64,000 nt of DNA from CALJDF01 sp038121105. Its GTDB lineage: Bacteria; Pseudomonadota; Alphaproteobacteria; SHVP01. Location: assembly GCA_038121105.1 (NCBI GenBank), contig JAYONB010000013.1:1-64000 (forward strand), written 5' to 3'. Every line of letters begins with the position of its first letter. Position 1 is the first letter of the stretch. The notes under the pieces were generated by a model. That model made no database searches. It worked only from the letters and a program-made list of their open reading frames with translations, and was not told where the DNA came from. The translations under genes were made by a program, and so were the position numbers. This document shows, in pieces, positions 26,544 through 34,484 of the stretch.

Positions 26544-27085
26544 TTGGCGACTTTGACTAAACGGCCTTTTGCGGTACGCCGCGGGACACCGTCGCGGAAC
26601 GCCGTGAACTCGAGGTCCATACCGGTTGGCTTGAGGGTCCGATCGTAGACCTGCAGGTCGAAACCGCCGTCATCTCGGATCACCATCGAATGGACCGTTA
26701 GTGTTTGTTGGGCTAGGCGCGCCCAGGCGAAGCGTTCGTCGACCAGGGGGTCATTGGAGCCCACCGCCCGCCAGACGTTTGGTCTGTCGGTGGGTTCGAA
26801 GCGCAACTCGGTGCTGCGTCGTTCGGGGGTCGGGTCGTTTGGATTGCCGCGTTGCCGCAAGACGGTGGTCCAAAGCACCGAGAACCCGCTCCCGCTTGGT
26901 CGAATCTCGACATCCATATCGCGGGCCGTCAGTCGAAAATTGACGCTGATGTTGCTTTCCGAAATCGCGCTCCCAGACCACTTGCCGTAGAAAGCGCCGA
27001 TCTTCACGGTTGACTGAGCCCAAGAAGAGGTCGCGAGGAGCACAACAACGGCGGTGGTGGCCAAAAACGTGGTCAATCGTAACAT
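26540..27085 (-). CDS. secreted hypothetical protein, paralogue A
   Basis: 181 residues. The ATG at 27085 is chosen because it opens a clean signal peptide (hydrophobic core through about residue 20, cleavage near SWAQS) and GGGAG precedes it; a longer frame is implausible. The mature part is a beta-rich domain starting FYGKWSGSAIS and ending DRTLKPTGMDLEFTAFRDG. It aligns by eye along its length with the next gene on the same strand. Function unknown, probably periplasmic. Confidence 0.75.
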   Translation of the reverse strand: MLRLTTFLATTAVVVLLATSSWAQSTVKIGAFYGKWSGSAISESNISVNFRLTARDMDVEIRPSGSGFSVLWTTVLRQRGNPNDPTPERRSTELRFEPTDRPNVWRAVGSNDPLVDERFAWARLAQQTLTVHSMVIRDDGGFDLQVYDRTLKPTGMDLEFTAFRDGVPRRTAKGRLVKVAN

Positions 27086-27144
27086 CTGAATCTCCCGAGC
27101 AGTCTTTGCAAGCTTAGCGAATGCATACCCATGGGGCCATCGTC

Positions 27145-27693
27145 CTAGCACCAAGGGGAGGCCTCTCCGGACGCGCGTTCAACACGTTCCAACCGACCTT
27201 GGACCACGCGAACGAGCTCGTCGTTGTCGAAGCGCGTGAAGTGGAGGTCCATGCCGCCACGACTAAGCCGTCGTTCGTAGATCTGCAACTCGGCGTCACC
27301 GTTTTCTTTCGTCGCGCGGTTGAAGACCCGCAAGGTCCCATCTCTGAGTTCGGCGCGGGCGCTCGCCTCGGTGGCGGAGCCGTCCGCAGAGAAGACGGCT
27401 TTCCACGAGCCGGCGGCGTCGGTGGGCGCGAAGAGCATCATCGCGAAGGTTTGCCGATCGGGGCGGCCCACCTTCACGCGGGTCGTCGACCAACACAGTT
27501 GAAAGCCGGCTGGGTGATCCCGAACGATTACCTCCAACCCGCGTACTTGGCGCTCGGTGTCCTGGCCCACTTCGGTTTCGGCGATGCCCTGGCCGACCCA
27601 GCGGCCAAAAAAATCATCGATTGTCTCGCCGGCCGCGAGGGCTGAAGGAATGCCGGCAAAGAGTCCGGCGAGCAATGCGAGAGCCAATTTCAT
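27145..27693 (-). CDS. secreted hypothetical protein, paralogue B
   Basis: 182 residues. Signal peptide MKLALALLAGLFAGIPSALA, then a domain matching paralogue A: FFGRWVGQGIAETEV against FYGKWSGSAISESNI, and LQIYERRLSRGGMDLHFTRF against LQVYDRTLKPTGMDLEFTAF. AGGA precedes the ATG. It ends 59 bases before paralogue A and follows hemF by 31 bases. Probably periplasmic; function unknown. Confidence 0.75.
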   Translation of the reverse strand: MKLALALLAGLFAGIPSALAAGETIDDFFGRWVGQGIAETEVGQDTERQVRGLEVIVRDHPAGFQLCWSTTRVKVGRPDRQTFAMMLFAPTDAAGSWKAVFSADGSATEASARAELRDGTLRVFNRATKENGDAELQIYERRLSRGGMDLHFTRFDNDELVRVVQGRLERVERASGEASPWC

Positions 27694-27724
27694 GGCGGTT
27701 CCTATGGGTCTGGATGCATCAAGC

Positions 27725-28576
27725 CTAGGGCCATTTCACCTCGGGTGGCAGCGACATCAAGATGGCTTCGACATTGCCGCCGGTTTTGAGGCCGAACTGG
27801 GTGCCTCGGTCGTATACAAGGTTGAACTCGACGTAGCGGCCGCGGCGCACCAGCTGGTGCTCCCGTTGTTCGTCCGTCCACGGTTGGTCGAAATGCCGCC
27901 GAACGATCGTGGGATAGACTTGTTCGAACGCTTCGCCGACGGCCCGGGTGAACGCAAAGTCGTTGTCCCAATTCCCCGTATCGACGTAGTCGTAGAAAAT
28001 ACCGCCCACGCCACGCGGTTCGTCGCGATGTTTGACGAAAAAGTACTCATCGCACCACTTCTTGAACTTGTCGTAGTAGGCCGGATCGAAGCGATCGCAG
28101 GCCTCGCGGAACGCGGCATGGAATGTTTCGGTGTCCTGATCGTCCGGAAACATCGGGGTCAAATCCGCCCCACCGCCGAACCACGCTTTGCTGGTGGTGA
28201 TGAAGCGCGTGTTCATGTGAACTGCCGGGACCAATGGCGAGCACATATGAGCGACGAGCGAGATACCGCTTGCCCAGAACTGGCCATCCTCGGCGGCGCC
28301 TGGAATGTTTTTGCGAAACTCTTCCGAGAAGGTGCCGTGGACGGTTGAAATGTTCACACCGACTTTTTCAAAGACGCGGCCGTGCATGATCGACATCGTG
28401 CCACCGCCTCCGCCCGGGCGATCCCACTTCTTACGCTCGAAACGTCCGGCGGTTTGGTTCCTATTCTGACCGGCGTGTTCGTCTTCGATCTGCTCGAAGG
28501 CCGCACATATGCGATCGCGCAACGTTTCGAACCAGTCGGCGGCGGTCTTTCGTTTTGACTCTAAATCGTCGGTCAT
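27725..28576 (-). CDS. hemF: oxygen-dependent coproporphyrinogen III oxidase
   Basis: 283 residues from the ATG with AAGGA upstream. Decarboxylates coproporphyrinogen III to protoporphyrinogen IX using O2, in the cytoplasm. Family motifs: GGGGTMSIMHGRVFEKVGVN, the catalytic His in VHMNTRFI, WFGGGADLTP, RGVGGIFYD and VEFNLVYDRGT. Near full length. It lies 10 bases after the trmL stop in a leftward unit. Implies aerobic growth, consistent with the bc1 complex beside it. Confidence 0.95.
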   Translation of the reverse strand: MTDDLESKRKTAADWFETLRDRICAAFEQIEDEHAGQNRNQTAGRFERKKWDRPGGGGGTMSIMHGRVFEKVGVNISTVHGTFSEEFRKNIPGAAEDGQFWASGISLVAHMCSPLVPAVHMNTRFITTSKAWFGGGADLTPMFPDDQDTETFHAAFREACDRFDPAYYDKFKKWCDEYFFVKHRDEPRGVGGIFYDYVDTGNWDNDFAFTRAVGEAFEQVYPTIVRRHFDQPWTDEQREHQLVRRGRYVEFNLVYDRGTQFGLKTGGNVEAILMSLPPEVKWP

Positions 28577-28586
28577 CCCTATTCCT

Positions 28587-29048
28587 TCAAACGGGGCCAG
28601 AGGGTAAGCCACCAGTCTGCCTGAGGGCTTCGCCCACCACCATCGCGGCGGCGACCGCCACGTTGAGGGAACGCAAGCCCGCCGCCATCGGGATGCACAC
28701 ACGATGGTCGACCGAGGCGTGCACGGTTTCCGGGACGCCGGCACTTTCGCTTCCGAGAAGGAGACAATCATCGGTACGAAATGAAAATGCCTGGTAGGGC
28801 GTTTGAGCTTTTGTGGTGAGCAGAATCAGCCGACCCGGCGGGCGTGATCCACCGAAGCGCCCCCAAGAATCGTGGTAGGTCACCGCGGCGTATTCGGCGT
28901 AGTCCATGGCGGCCCGTTTGAGGCCGCGATCACCTAACGGGAACCCAGCAGGCCCGATCACCTCCACCGGCACGTCGAGGCATGCGCCGAGGCGCAGGAT
29001 CGTGCCCAAGTTCTGGGGGATGTCGGGTTGATAAAGGGCGAGGCGCAT
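28587..29048 (-). CDS. trmL: tRNA (cytidine(34)-2'-O)-methyltransferase
   Basis: 153 residues, minimal SPOUT methyltransferase acting on the wobble base of tRNA-Leu. Start MRLALYQPDIPQNLGTILR is the family opening; LLGSESAGVPE and RSLNVAVAAAMVVGEALRQ form the trefoil-knot SAM site. A longer frame upstream has no family similarity. Divergent from petA, an order frequent in alphaproteobacteria. Confidence 0.93.
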   Translation of the reverse strand: MRLALYQPDIPQNLGTILRLGACLDVPVEVIGPAGFPLGDRGLKRAAMDYAEYAAVTYHDSWGRFGGSRPPGRLILLTTKAQTPYQAFSFRTDDCLLLGSESAGVPETVHASVDHRVCIPMAAGLRSLNVAVAAAMVVGEALRQTGGLPSGPV

Positions 29049-29203
29049 TGCGCTTTCTTTTTTGATCTCCCGAGGATCGCCGCCGGGAGGGCCACTATAT
29101 GTTGCGTTGGGGCAACAATCCCCCCATACGCTGATTGTGGACATTATTTCGAATTGATGGAATAAAGGCGCGCGCAAATCCTTGGTTTTGACGAGGTTGG
29201 TAG

Positions 29204-29746
29204 ATGGCGACCACAGCCCCTGACACGGGCGAAGGGGCAACCCGCCGCGACTTTATTTTCGTTGCCGCGACATCGGCAGCGGCAGTGGGCGCGGGCTTAG
29301 CGGTATGGCCCTTCGTAAATTCAATGAATCCCTCGAAAGACGTATTGGCGGAGGCGACCCTGGAGGTCGACTTGTCGCCGATCGAAGAGGGCCAGCGGAT
29401 CACGGTTCTCTGGCGGAAAAAACCGGTCTTCATCGACCATCGGGCACCGGACAAGATCGCCGAGGCGCAGAATACGGCGCTGAGCGACCTCAAGGACCCG
29501 CAAGCCGACGCCGACCGGGTGCAACGCCCCGAATGGTTGGTCATGATCGGGATTTGCACCCATTTGGGTTGTATCCCTCAGGGCCAGCGGGTCGGCGAAC
29601 GCCTTGGCGATTTCGGCGGGTGGTTCTGCCCCTGCCATGGGTCGCACTACGATACGTCCGGGCGCATCCGCAAAGGCCCGGCACCGACGAATCTTGAGGT
29701 GCCGCCTTATTCGTTCGTCAATGACACCACAATCCAGCTTGGTTAG
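29204..29746 (+). CDS. petA: ubiquinol-cytochrome c reductase Rieske iron-sulfur subunit
   Basis: 180 residues. A Tat-type N-terminus (TRRDFIFV) followed by one membrane anchor. The [2Fe-2S] boxes CTHLGC (118-123) and CPCHGS (142-147) give the Cys/His ligands and the disulfide. Takes electrons from ubiquinol in the bc1 complex. First gene of petABC; petB follows after 10 bases. Confidence 0.97.
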   Translation: MATTAPDTGEGATRRDFIFVAATSAAAVGAGLAVWPFVNSMNPSKDVLAEATLEVDLSPIEEGQRITVLWRKKPVFIDHRAPDKIAEAQNTALSDLKDPQADADRVQRPEWLVMIGICTHLGCIPQGQRVGERLGDFGGWFCPCHGSHYDTSGRIRKGPAPTNLEVPPYSFVNDTTIQLG

Positions 29747-29756
29747 GGGACGGTAG

Positions 29757-31007
29757 ATGGCCGGAGGACCTGCACGCCAATACAACAACCGCCTGATTCG
29801 TTGGGTCGAGTATCGGTTGCCCATTTTCAGCGCTGTCGAAGCGACCATCGGTCGCGACATGCCGACACCGAAGAACCTCAATTATTGGTGGTCTCTCGGG
29901 TCGGTCTTGTTCTTGGCGCTGATCATTCAAATCGCCACAGGCATTTTCCTTGCCATGCATTACGTCCCGAACGGGGCGATGGCGTTCGACTCGGTCGAAC
30001 AGATCATGCGCAACGTCAATCATGGCTGGCTGCTGAGATACATCCACTCGAACAGTGCGTCACTGTTCTTTGCGGCCGTCTACATCCACATTCTGCGTGG
30101 CATGTACTACGGCTCGTACAAGGCGCCGCGCGAATTGCTGTGGATTATCGGGGTTGCGATCCTGGTTCTCATGATGGCCACGGCATTCATGGGTTACGTC
30201 CTGCCGTGGGGCCAAATGAGTTTCTGGGCCGCGACGGTGATCACCAATCTCTTCTCGGCCATTCCGTGGGTCGGCGAGAGCCTGACGACCTGGCTGTGGG
30301 GCGGTTTTGCGGTCGACAGTCCGACGCTACAGCGGTTCTTTAGCCTGCACTATCTGTTGCCGTTCGTGATCTTCGGCGTTTCGCTGATGCACGTGTGGGC
30401 GTTGCATGTCCATGGCTCGTCGAACCCGGTCGGGATTTCGGCGCGCAGCAAGCAAGACACTATTCCGTATCACCCGTACTACACGTCCAAGTACATGTCG
30501 GTGATCGGGATTGCCTTGATCATCTTGGCGTTCTTGGTGTTCTACGAGCCCAACTTCCTGGCTCATGCCGACCAGTTCAAGCCGGCTGATCCGTTGCAGA
30601 CGCCGCCGAATATCGTACCGGAATGGTACTTCCTGCCGTTCTACGCGATCTTGCGCTCGATCCCGGACAAACTGGGGGGCGTGATCATGTTCGGTGGCTC
30701 GATCGCCATCCTGTTCTTGATCCCGTGGCTGGATACTTCGCGGGTACGATCGGCCCGGTTCCGGCCGACCTATCGCTACTTCTTCTGGATCTTCGTACTC
30801 AACGTGATCCTGTTGGGATGGGTCGGTGCGCAGCCGCCGGAAGGGCCCGCATTGGTCATTGGGCGGTTGGCGACGGCGTACTATTTCGCCCACTTCCTGA
30901 TCATTCTGCCCTTTGTGGGGTGGTTTGAGCGACCAAGGCCGTTACCAGAAAGTATTAGCAAACCGGTACTCAAGAGCGGGACGCCCGCGGCGGAGGCGGC
31001 AGAATGA
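29757..31007 (+). CDS. petB: cytochrome b subunit of the bc1 complex
   Basis: 416 residues, about eight to nine membrane helices. Carries both b hemes and the Qo/Qi sites: GWLLRYIHSN, GYVLPWGQMSFW, and the Qo PEWY motif (VPEWYFLPFYAILRSIPDKL). Full length for an alphaproteobacterial cytochrome b. Overlaps petC by ATGA. Confidence 0.97.
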   Translation: MAGGPARQYNNRLIRWVEYRLPIFSAVEATIGRDMPTPKNLNYWWSLGSVLFLALIIQIATGIFLAMHYVPNGAMAFDSVEQIMRNVNHGWLLRYIHSNSASLFFAAVYIHILRGMYYGSYKAPRELLWIIGVAILVLMMATAFMGYVLPWGQMSFWAATVITNLFSAIPWVGESLTTWLWGGFAVDSPTLQRFFSLHYLLPFVIFGVSLMHVWALHVHGSSNPVGISARSKQDTIPYHPYYTSKYMSVIGIALIILAFLVFYEPNFLAHADQFKPADPLQTPPNIVPEWYFLPFYAILRSIPDKLGGVIMFGGSIAILFLIPWLDTSRVRSARFRPTYRYFFWIFVLNVILLGWVGAQPPEGPALVIGRLATAYYFAHFLIILPFVGWFERPRPLPESISKPVLKSGTPAAEAAE

Positions 31008-31783
31008 CCAAGCTCACAAACGCACTCTCGGCCGCAGCAGTATCGTTCGTCTTGGCAACCGGGCTTGGCGGTGCCGCCCAAGCCGCCGGCGGCGGCCCCC
31101 AGCCGCCGATGCACGAATGGTCCTTCAACGGCTTGTTCGGCACCTTCGATCGGTCGGCCCTGCAGCGCGGCTATCGTGTCTACAAGGACGTTTGTGCGGC
31201 GTGCCACGGGTTGAAGTACATCGCGTTCCGAAATCTGGTCGACATAGGCTTTACCGAGGCGGAAGCCAAGGCGTTGGCCGAGGAGTTCGAGGTGGCCGGC
31301 GATCCGGACGAATTCGGCGATCCGACGACGCGGACGGCAAAGCTGTCGGACACGTTCCCCGATCCGTTCCCCAATCCTCAGGCCGCGCGTGCAGCGAACG
31401 GTGGCGCCCTGCCGCCTGATCTAACCCTGATGACTAAGGCGCGTGAATACGGACCCGACTATGTCCGGGGTCTGCTGATCGGCTACAAGGATGCACCGGC
31501 GGACTTCGAGATGGCGCCGGGTATGAATTACAACGAGTATTTCTCCGGTCACCAGATCGCGATGGCGCCGCCGCTCAGCGACGACCTCGTCGAGTATGGT
31601 GACGGGACAGAAGCGACCGTCGAGCAGATGGCTGAGGATGTGACGACATTCCTGCACTGGGCGGCCAATCCTGAGCTGGAACGACGCCATCAGATGGGCT
31701 TTCAGGTCATGATCTTCCTGATCCTGTTGACCGGTCTATTCTTGATCGTAAAACAGCGGGTCTGGCGCAAGCTGGACCACTGA
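31004..31783 (+). CDS. petC: cytochrome c1
   Basis: 259 residues. Signal peptide to about residue 27 (AAQAAGG). Heme-binding C64-A-A-C67-H68 in DVCAACHGLKYI. Likely Met axial ligand in QIAMAPPLSDD. A C-terminal membrane anchor (FQVMIFLILLTGLFLIV) holds it in the inner membrane. Last gene of the operon, followed directly by a strong terminator. Confidence 0.97.
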   Translation: MTKLTNALSAAAVSFVLATGLGGAAQAAGGGPQPPMHEWSFNGLFGTFDRSALQRGYRVYKDVCAACHGLKYIAFRNLVDIGFTEAEAKALAEEFEVAGDPDEFGDPTTRTAKLSDTFPDPFPNPQAARAANGGALPPDLTLMTKAREYGPDYVRGLLIGYKDAPADFEMAPGMNYNEYFSGHQIAMAPPLSDDLVEYGDGTEATVEQMAEDVTTFLHWAANPELERRHQMGFQVMIFLILLTGLFLIVKQRVWRKLDH

Positions 31784-31800
31784 TCGGTCCGTATTGAAGA

Positions 31801-31833
31801 AAAAGAGGTCGCCTAGTGCGGCCTCTTTTTTTT
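31801..31833 (+). terminator. rho-independent terminator of petABC
   Basis: A stem of AAAAGAGGTCGC and GCGGCCTCTTTT (one T-G wobble) around a CTAGT loop, with a run of eight T at 31826-31833. The symmetric A/T arms could also work on the minus strand. Confidence 0.9.
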
Positions 31834-31899
31834 GCAGCGTCGGCACATATCGGGCAATGATCTCCACTCGCGCCGACCTTTCGACACCGAGGCATTCGC

Positions 31900-32793
31900 A
31901 TGACTGAGACACATCCAAAACCCGTGATCGGCGTCCTTGGCGGTTCCGGCCTTTACGAAATCGCTGGCCTGGCTGACACCCAATGGATCGAGGTGTCCTC
32001 ACCGTGGGGAACGCCGTCCGACGCGCTCTACACCGGCACGCTCAATGGCGTTCAGGTCGTCTTCCTGCCGCGGCACGGTCGTGGGCACCGCTACGCGCCG
32101 TCGGATATCAATTACCGCGCCAATATCGATATTCTCAAGCGGGCCGGGGTTACGGACGTTATCTCGCTTTCCGCGGTCGGGTCGTTCCGTGAAGCCTATG
32201 ACCCCGGCACGTTCGTGATCGTCGACCAGTTCATTGACCGAACGTTTGCGCGCCAGAAAAGCTTCTTTGGCGCCGGCCTAGTCGCCCATGTCACCATGGC
32301 GGACCCGGTTTGTCCGCGGCTTGGCGACGCATTGCACGGCGCGGCAACCGAACTCGGCCTCAAGGTCGTGCGCAACGGGACCTATCTGTGCATGGAGGGG
32401 CCGCAATTCTCGACCCGCGCGGAGTCGGAACTCTACCGAAGCTGGAACTGCGATGTCATCGGCATGACCAATATGCCGGAGGCTAAGCTCGCCCGCGAAG
32501 CAGAGATGTGCTACGCGACTGTGGCGATGGTTACCGATTTCGATTGTTGGCACCCCCACCACGATGATGTGGAGGTTGCAGATATTCTGAAGGTGTTGAC
32601 GAAAAACGCCGACAATGCGCGATCTCTCGTTAAGGATGTCGTACCGGCCGTTGCCGGGGCACGGCCCAATGTTTGTCCGCACGGATGCGATCGGTCGCTG
32701 GACACCGCGTTGATCACGGCGCCCGAGGCGCGATCGCCCGAACGATTGGCAAAACTCGATGCGGTCGCCGGTCGCGTATTCGGAGAGAGTTAA
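31900..32793 (+). CDS. mtnP: S-methyl-5'-thioadenosine phosphorylase
   Basis: 297 residues. Phosphorolyses methylthioadenosine (MTA) to adenine and 5-methylthioribose-1-phosphate. Family motifs: GVLGGSGLYEI near the start, PRHGRGHRYAPSDINYRAN (phosphate/ribose site), CMEGPQFSTRAES and GMTNMPEAKLAREAEMCY. Because it is a phosphorylase, no MTA nucleosidase or MtnK kinase step is needed. First gene of a block with apt, mtnA and a fused aldolase-dehydrogenase; three bases separate it from apt. Confidence 0.95.
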   Translation: MTETHPKPVIGVLGGSGLYEIAGLADTQWIEVSSPWGTPSDALYTGTLNGVQVVFLPRHGRGHRYAPSDINYRANIDILKRAGVTDVISLSAVGSFREAYDPGTFVIVDQFIDRTFARQKSFFGAGLVAHVTMADPVCPRLGDALHGAATELGLKVVRNGTYLCMEGPQFSTRAESELYRSWNCDVIGMTNMPEAKLAREAEMCYATVAMVTDFDCWHPHHDDVEVADILKVLTKNADNARSLVKDVVPAVAGARPNVCPHGCDRSLDTALITAPEARSPERLAKLDAVAGRVFGES

Positions 32794-32796
32794 GCG

Positions 32797-33324
32797 ATGC
32801 CGATCAAATCACGCATTCGGACCATCCCCGATTACCCCAAACCCGGCATCATGTTTCGGGACATCACCACGCTCCTCCAGGACCCTGTCGGGTTTCGCCT
32901 GACGATCGAGCGTTTGGTCGAGCCGTTTGCTGGGCAACGGATCGACAAGGTCGCGGCGATCGAAGCACGGGGCTTCATCGTCGGTGGCGCCGTGGCAGAG
33001 AAGCTGGAGGCGGGGTTCGTGCCCGTCCGAAAAAAGGGGAAGCTGCCGAACACTACCGTAGGTCGCGATTACCAGCTTGAGTACGGCACGGATCGGGTCG
33101 AAGTGCACGACGATGCGATCTTGGAGGGCGAAAAAGTACTCTTGGTCGACGATCTGATCGCGACCGGTGGTACCGCGATGGCCTCGATCGAGTTGGTCGA
33201 GGAAATCGGCGGCGACATCGTTGCTTGCGCCTTCATTGTCGACTTGCCTGACCTCGGCGGCGCACGCCTAATCCGCGACAAAGGCCACGCGCTTTATGCC
33301 TTGTGCGAATTTGAGGGCGATTGA
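32797..33324 (+). CDS. apt: adenine phosphoribosyltransferase
   Basis: 175 residues. PRPP-binding loop VLLVDDLIATGGTA; the opening IRTIPDYPKPGIMFRDIT is typical Apt. Turns adenine plus PRPP into AMP. Its place right after mtnP explains itself: it salvages the adenine released from MTA. Confidence 0.95.
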   Translation: MPIKSRIRTIPDYPKPGIMFRDITTLLQDPVGFRLTIERLVEPFAGQRIDKVAAIEARGFIVGGAVAEKLEAGFVPVRKKGKLPNTTVGRDYQLEYGTDRVEVHDDAILEGEKVLLVDDLIATGGTAMASIELVEEIGGDIVACAFIVDLPDLGGARLIRDKGHALYALCEFEGD

Positions 33325-33345
33325 GCAGTTGGGGCCGGCCTCGCG

Positions 33346-34446
33346 ATGAATGTTGACGGTAAACCCTATCGCTCGATCTGGCTGGCGGACGACGGCCGGA
33401 CCGTTGAGATCATCGATCAAACCCAACTGCCGCACGAGTTTGTCGTCATGCAGTTGCGTTCGGTGGAGGAGGCCGCGACCGCCATCTCGGAAATGCACGT
33501 CCGCGGCGCACCCCTGATCGGTGCGACCGCTGCCTATGGCATGGCTCTTGCGGCGCGAGAGAATGCGGGTGACGTCAATCTGGGTGACGCCTTCGAGCGG
33601 TTGAGCAAAACGCGGCCCACGGCAGTCAATCTGCGTTGGGCGCTGGACGACATGCGCACGGCCTTGTTGTCCTTGCCGGAGAGCGAACGTATCGACGCGG
33701 CCTATGGACGCGCGGCGGCCATTTGCGACGCCGACGTCAATATCAATCGGGCGATCGGCGAGCATGGCGCGGAGCACATCGTCCGTCTATGGCACGAGAA
33801 GAAGGATGGTTCGAGCGCCCAGCCGGTCAACGTTCTGACTCATTGCAATGCGGGCTGGCTTGCCACGGTCGACTGGGGCACCGCGCTCTCCGCGATCTAC
33901 GTTGCCCACGACGAAGGCGTGCCGGTACACGTGTGGGTCGACGAAACGCGACCACGAAATCAAGGAGCGGCACTGACTGCGTGGGAGCTGCAAAAGCACG
34001 GTGTGCCCTTCACGTTGATCGCCGACAACACCGGCGGGCACCTTATGCAGGCGGGCTTGGTGGATTTGTGTATCACCGGCACTGATCGGACGGTGCGCAA
34101 TGGCGACGTGGCCAACAAGATCGGTACCTACCTCAAGGCTCTTGCGGCCGAGGACAATGGTGTGCCGTTTTATGTCGCGCTACCGTCGCCGACCATCGAT
34201 TGGGACTTGGCAACGGGTCAGGACATTCCGATCGAGCAGCGTGCCGCCGCCGAGGTCACATCGATAAGTGGACGGGCTGCCGACGGGACCGTCCAAAGCG
34301 TGCGCATTGCACCCGAGGGGACGCCGGCGGCCAATTATGCCTTTGACGTGACGCCTGCTCGGTTGGTCACGGGTCTGATAACCGACCGCGGCACCTGTGC
34401 GGCAAGTGAGGCGGGGCTTCTCGGGCTCTACCCGGAACGGGCATAG
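33346..34446 (+). CDS. mtnA: S-methyl-5-thioribose-1-phosphate isomerase
   Basis: 366 residues, eIF2B-like fold. Converts the aldose 5-methylthioribose-1-phosphate to the ketose 5-methylthioribulose-1-phosphate. Motifs: MHVRGAPLIGATAAYGMALA, LTHCNAGWLATV (catalytic Cys), VWVDETRPRNQGA and TGTDRTVRNGDVANKIGTY (catalytic Asp). Full length. Its product is the substrate for the next enzyme; mtnB, mtnC and mtnD are not in the window, and a class II aldolase fusion follows instead. Confidence 0.95.
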   Translation: MNVDGKPYRSIWLADDGRTVEIIDQTQLPHEFVVMQLRSVEEAATAISEMHVRGAPLIGATAAYGMALAARENAGDVNLGDAFERLSKTRPTAVNLRWALDDMRTALLSLPESERIDAAYGRAAAICDADVNINRAIGEHGAEHIVRLWHEKKDGSSAQPVNVLTHCNAGWLATVDWGTALSAIYVAHDEGVPVHVWVDETRPRNQGAALTAWELQKHGVPFTLIADNTGGHLMQAGLVDLCITGTDRTVRNGDVANKIGTYLKALAAEDNGVPFYVALPSPTIDWDLATGQDIPIEQRAAAEVTSISGRAADGTVQSVRIAPEGTPAANYAFDVTPARLVTGLITDRGTCAASEAGLLGLYPERA

Positions 34447-34484
34447 CAGCTCCTGCTGCGCGGAAAAGGAAACGAAAGATCTAA

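Noticed and set aside
29100..29117. Operator in the trmL-petA gap (TGTTGC-N6-GCAACA)
   Set aside because: A single inverted repeat with no second copy and no nearby regulator gene; kept only as a note.
31784..31899. SAM or adenine riboswitch before mtnP
   Set aside because: The gap holds only the petABC terminator and a short leader; no conserved riboswitch core was seen.
34447..34484. Terminator between mtnA and the aldolase fusion
   Set aside because: AGCAG-CTC-CTGCT is a short hairpin without a T-run; the genes are probably still cotranscribed.
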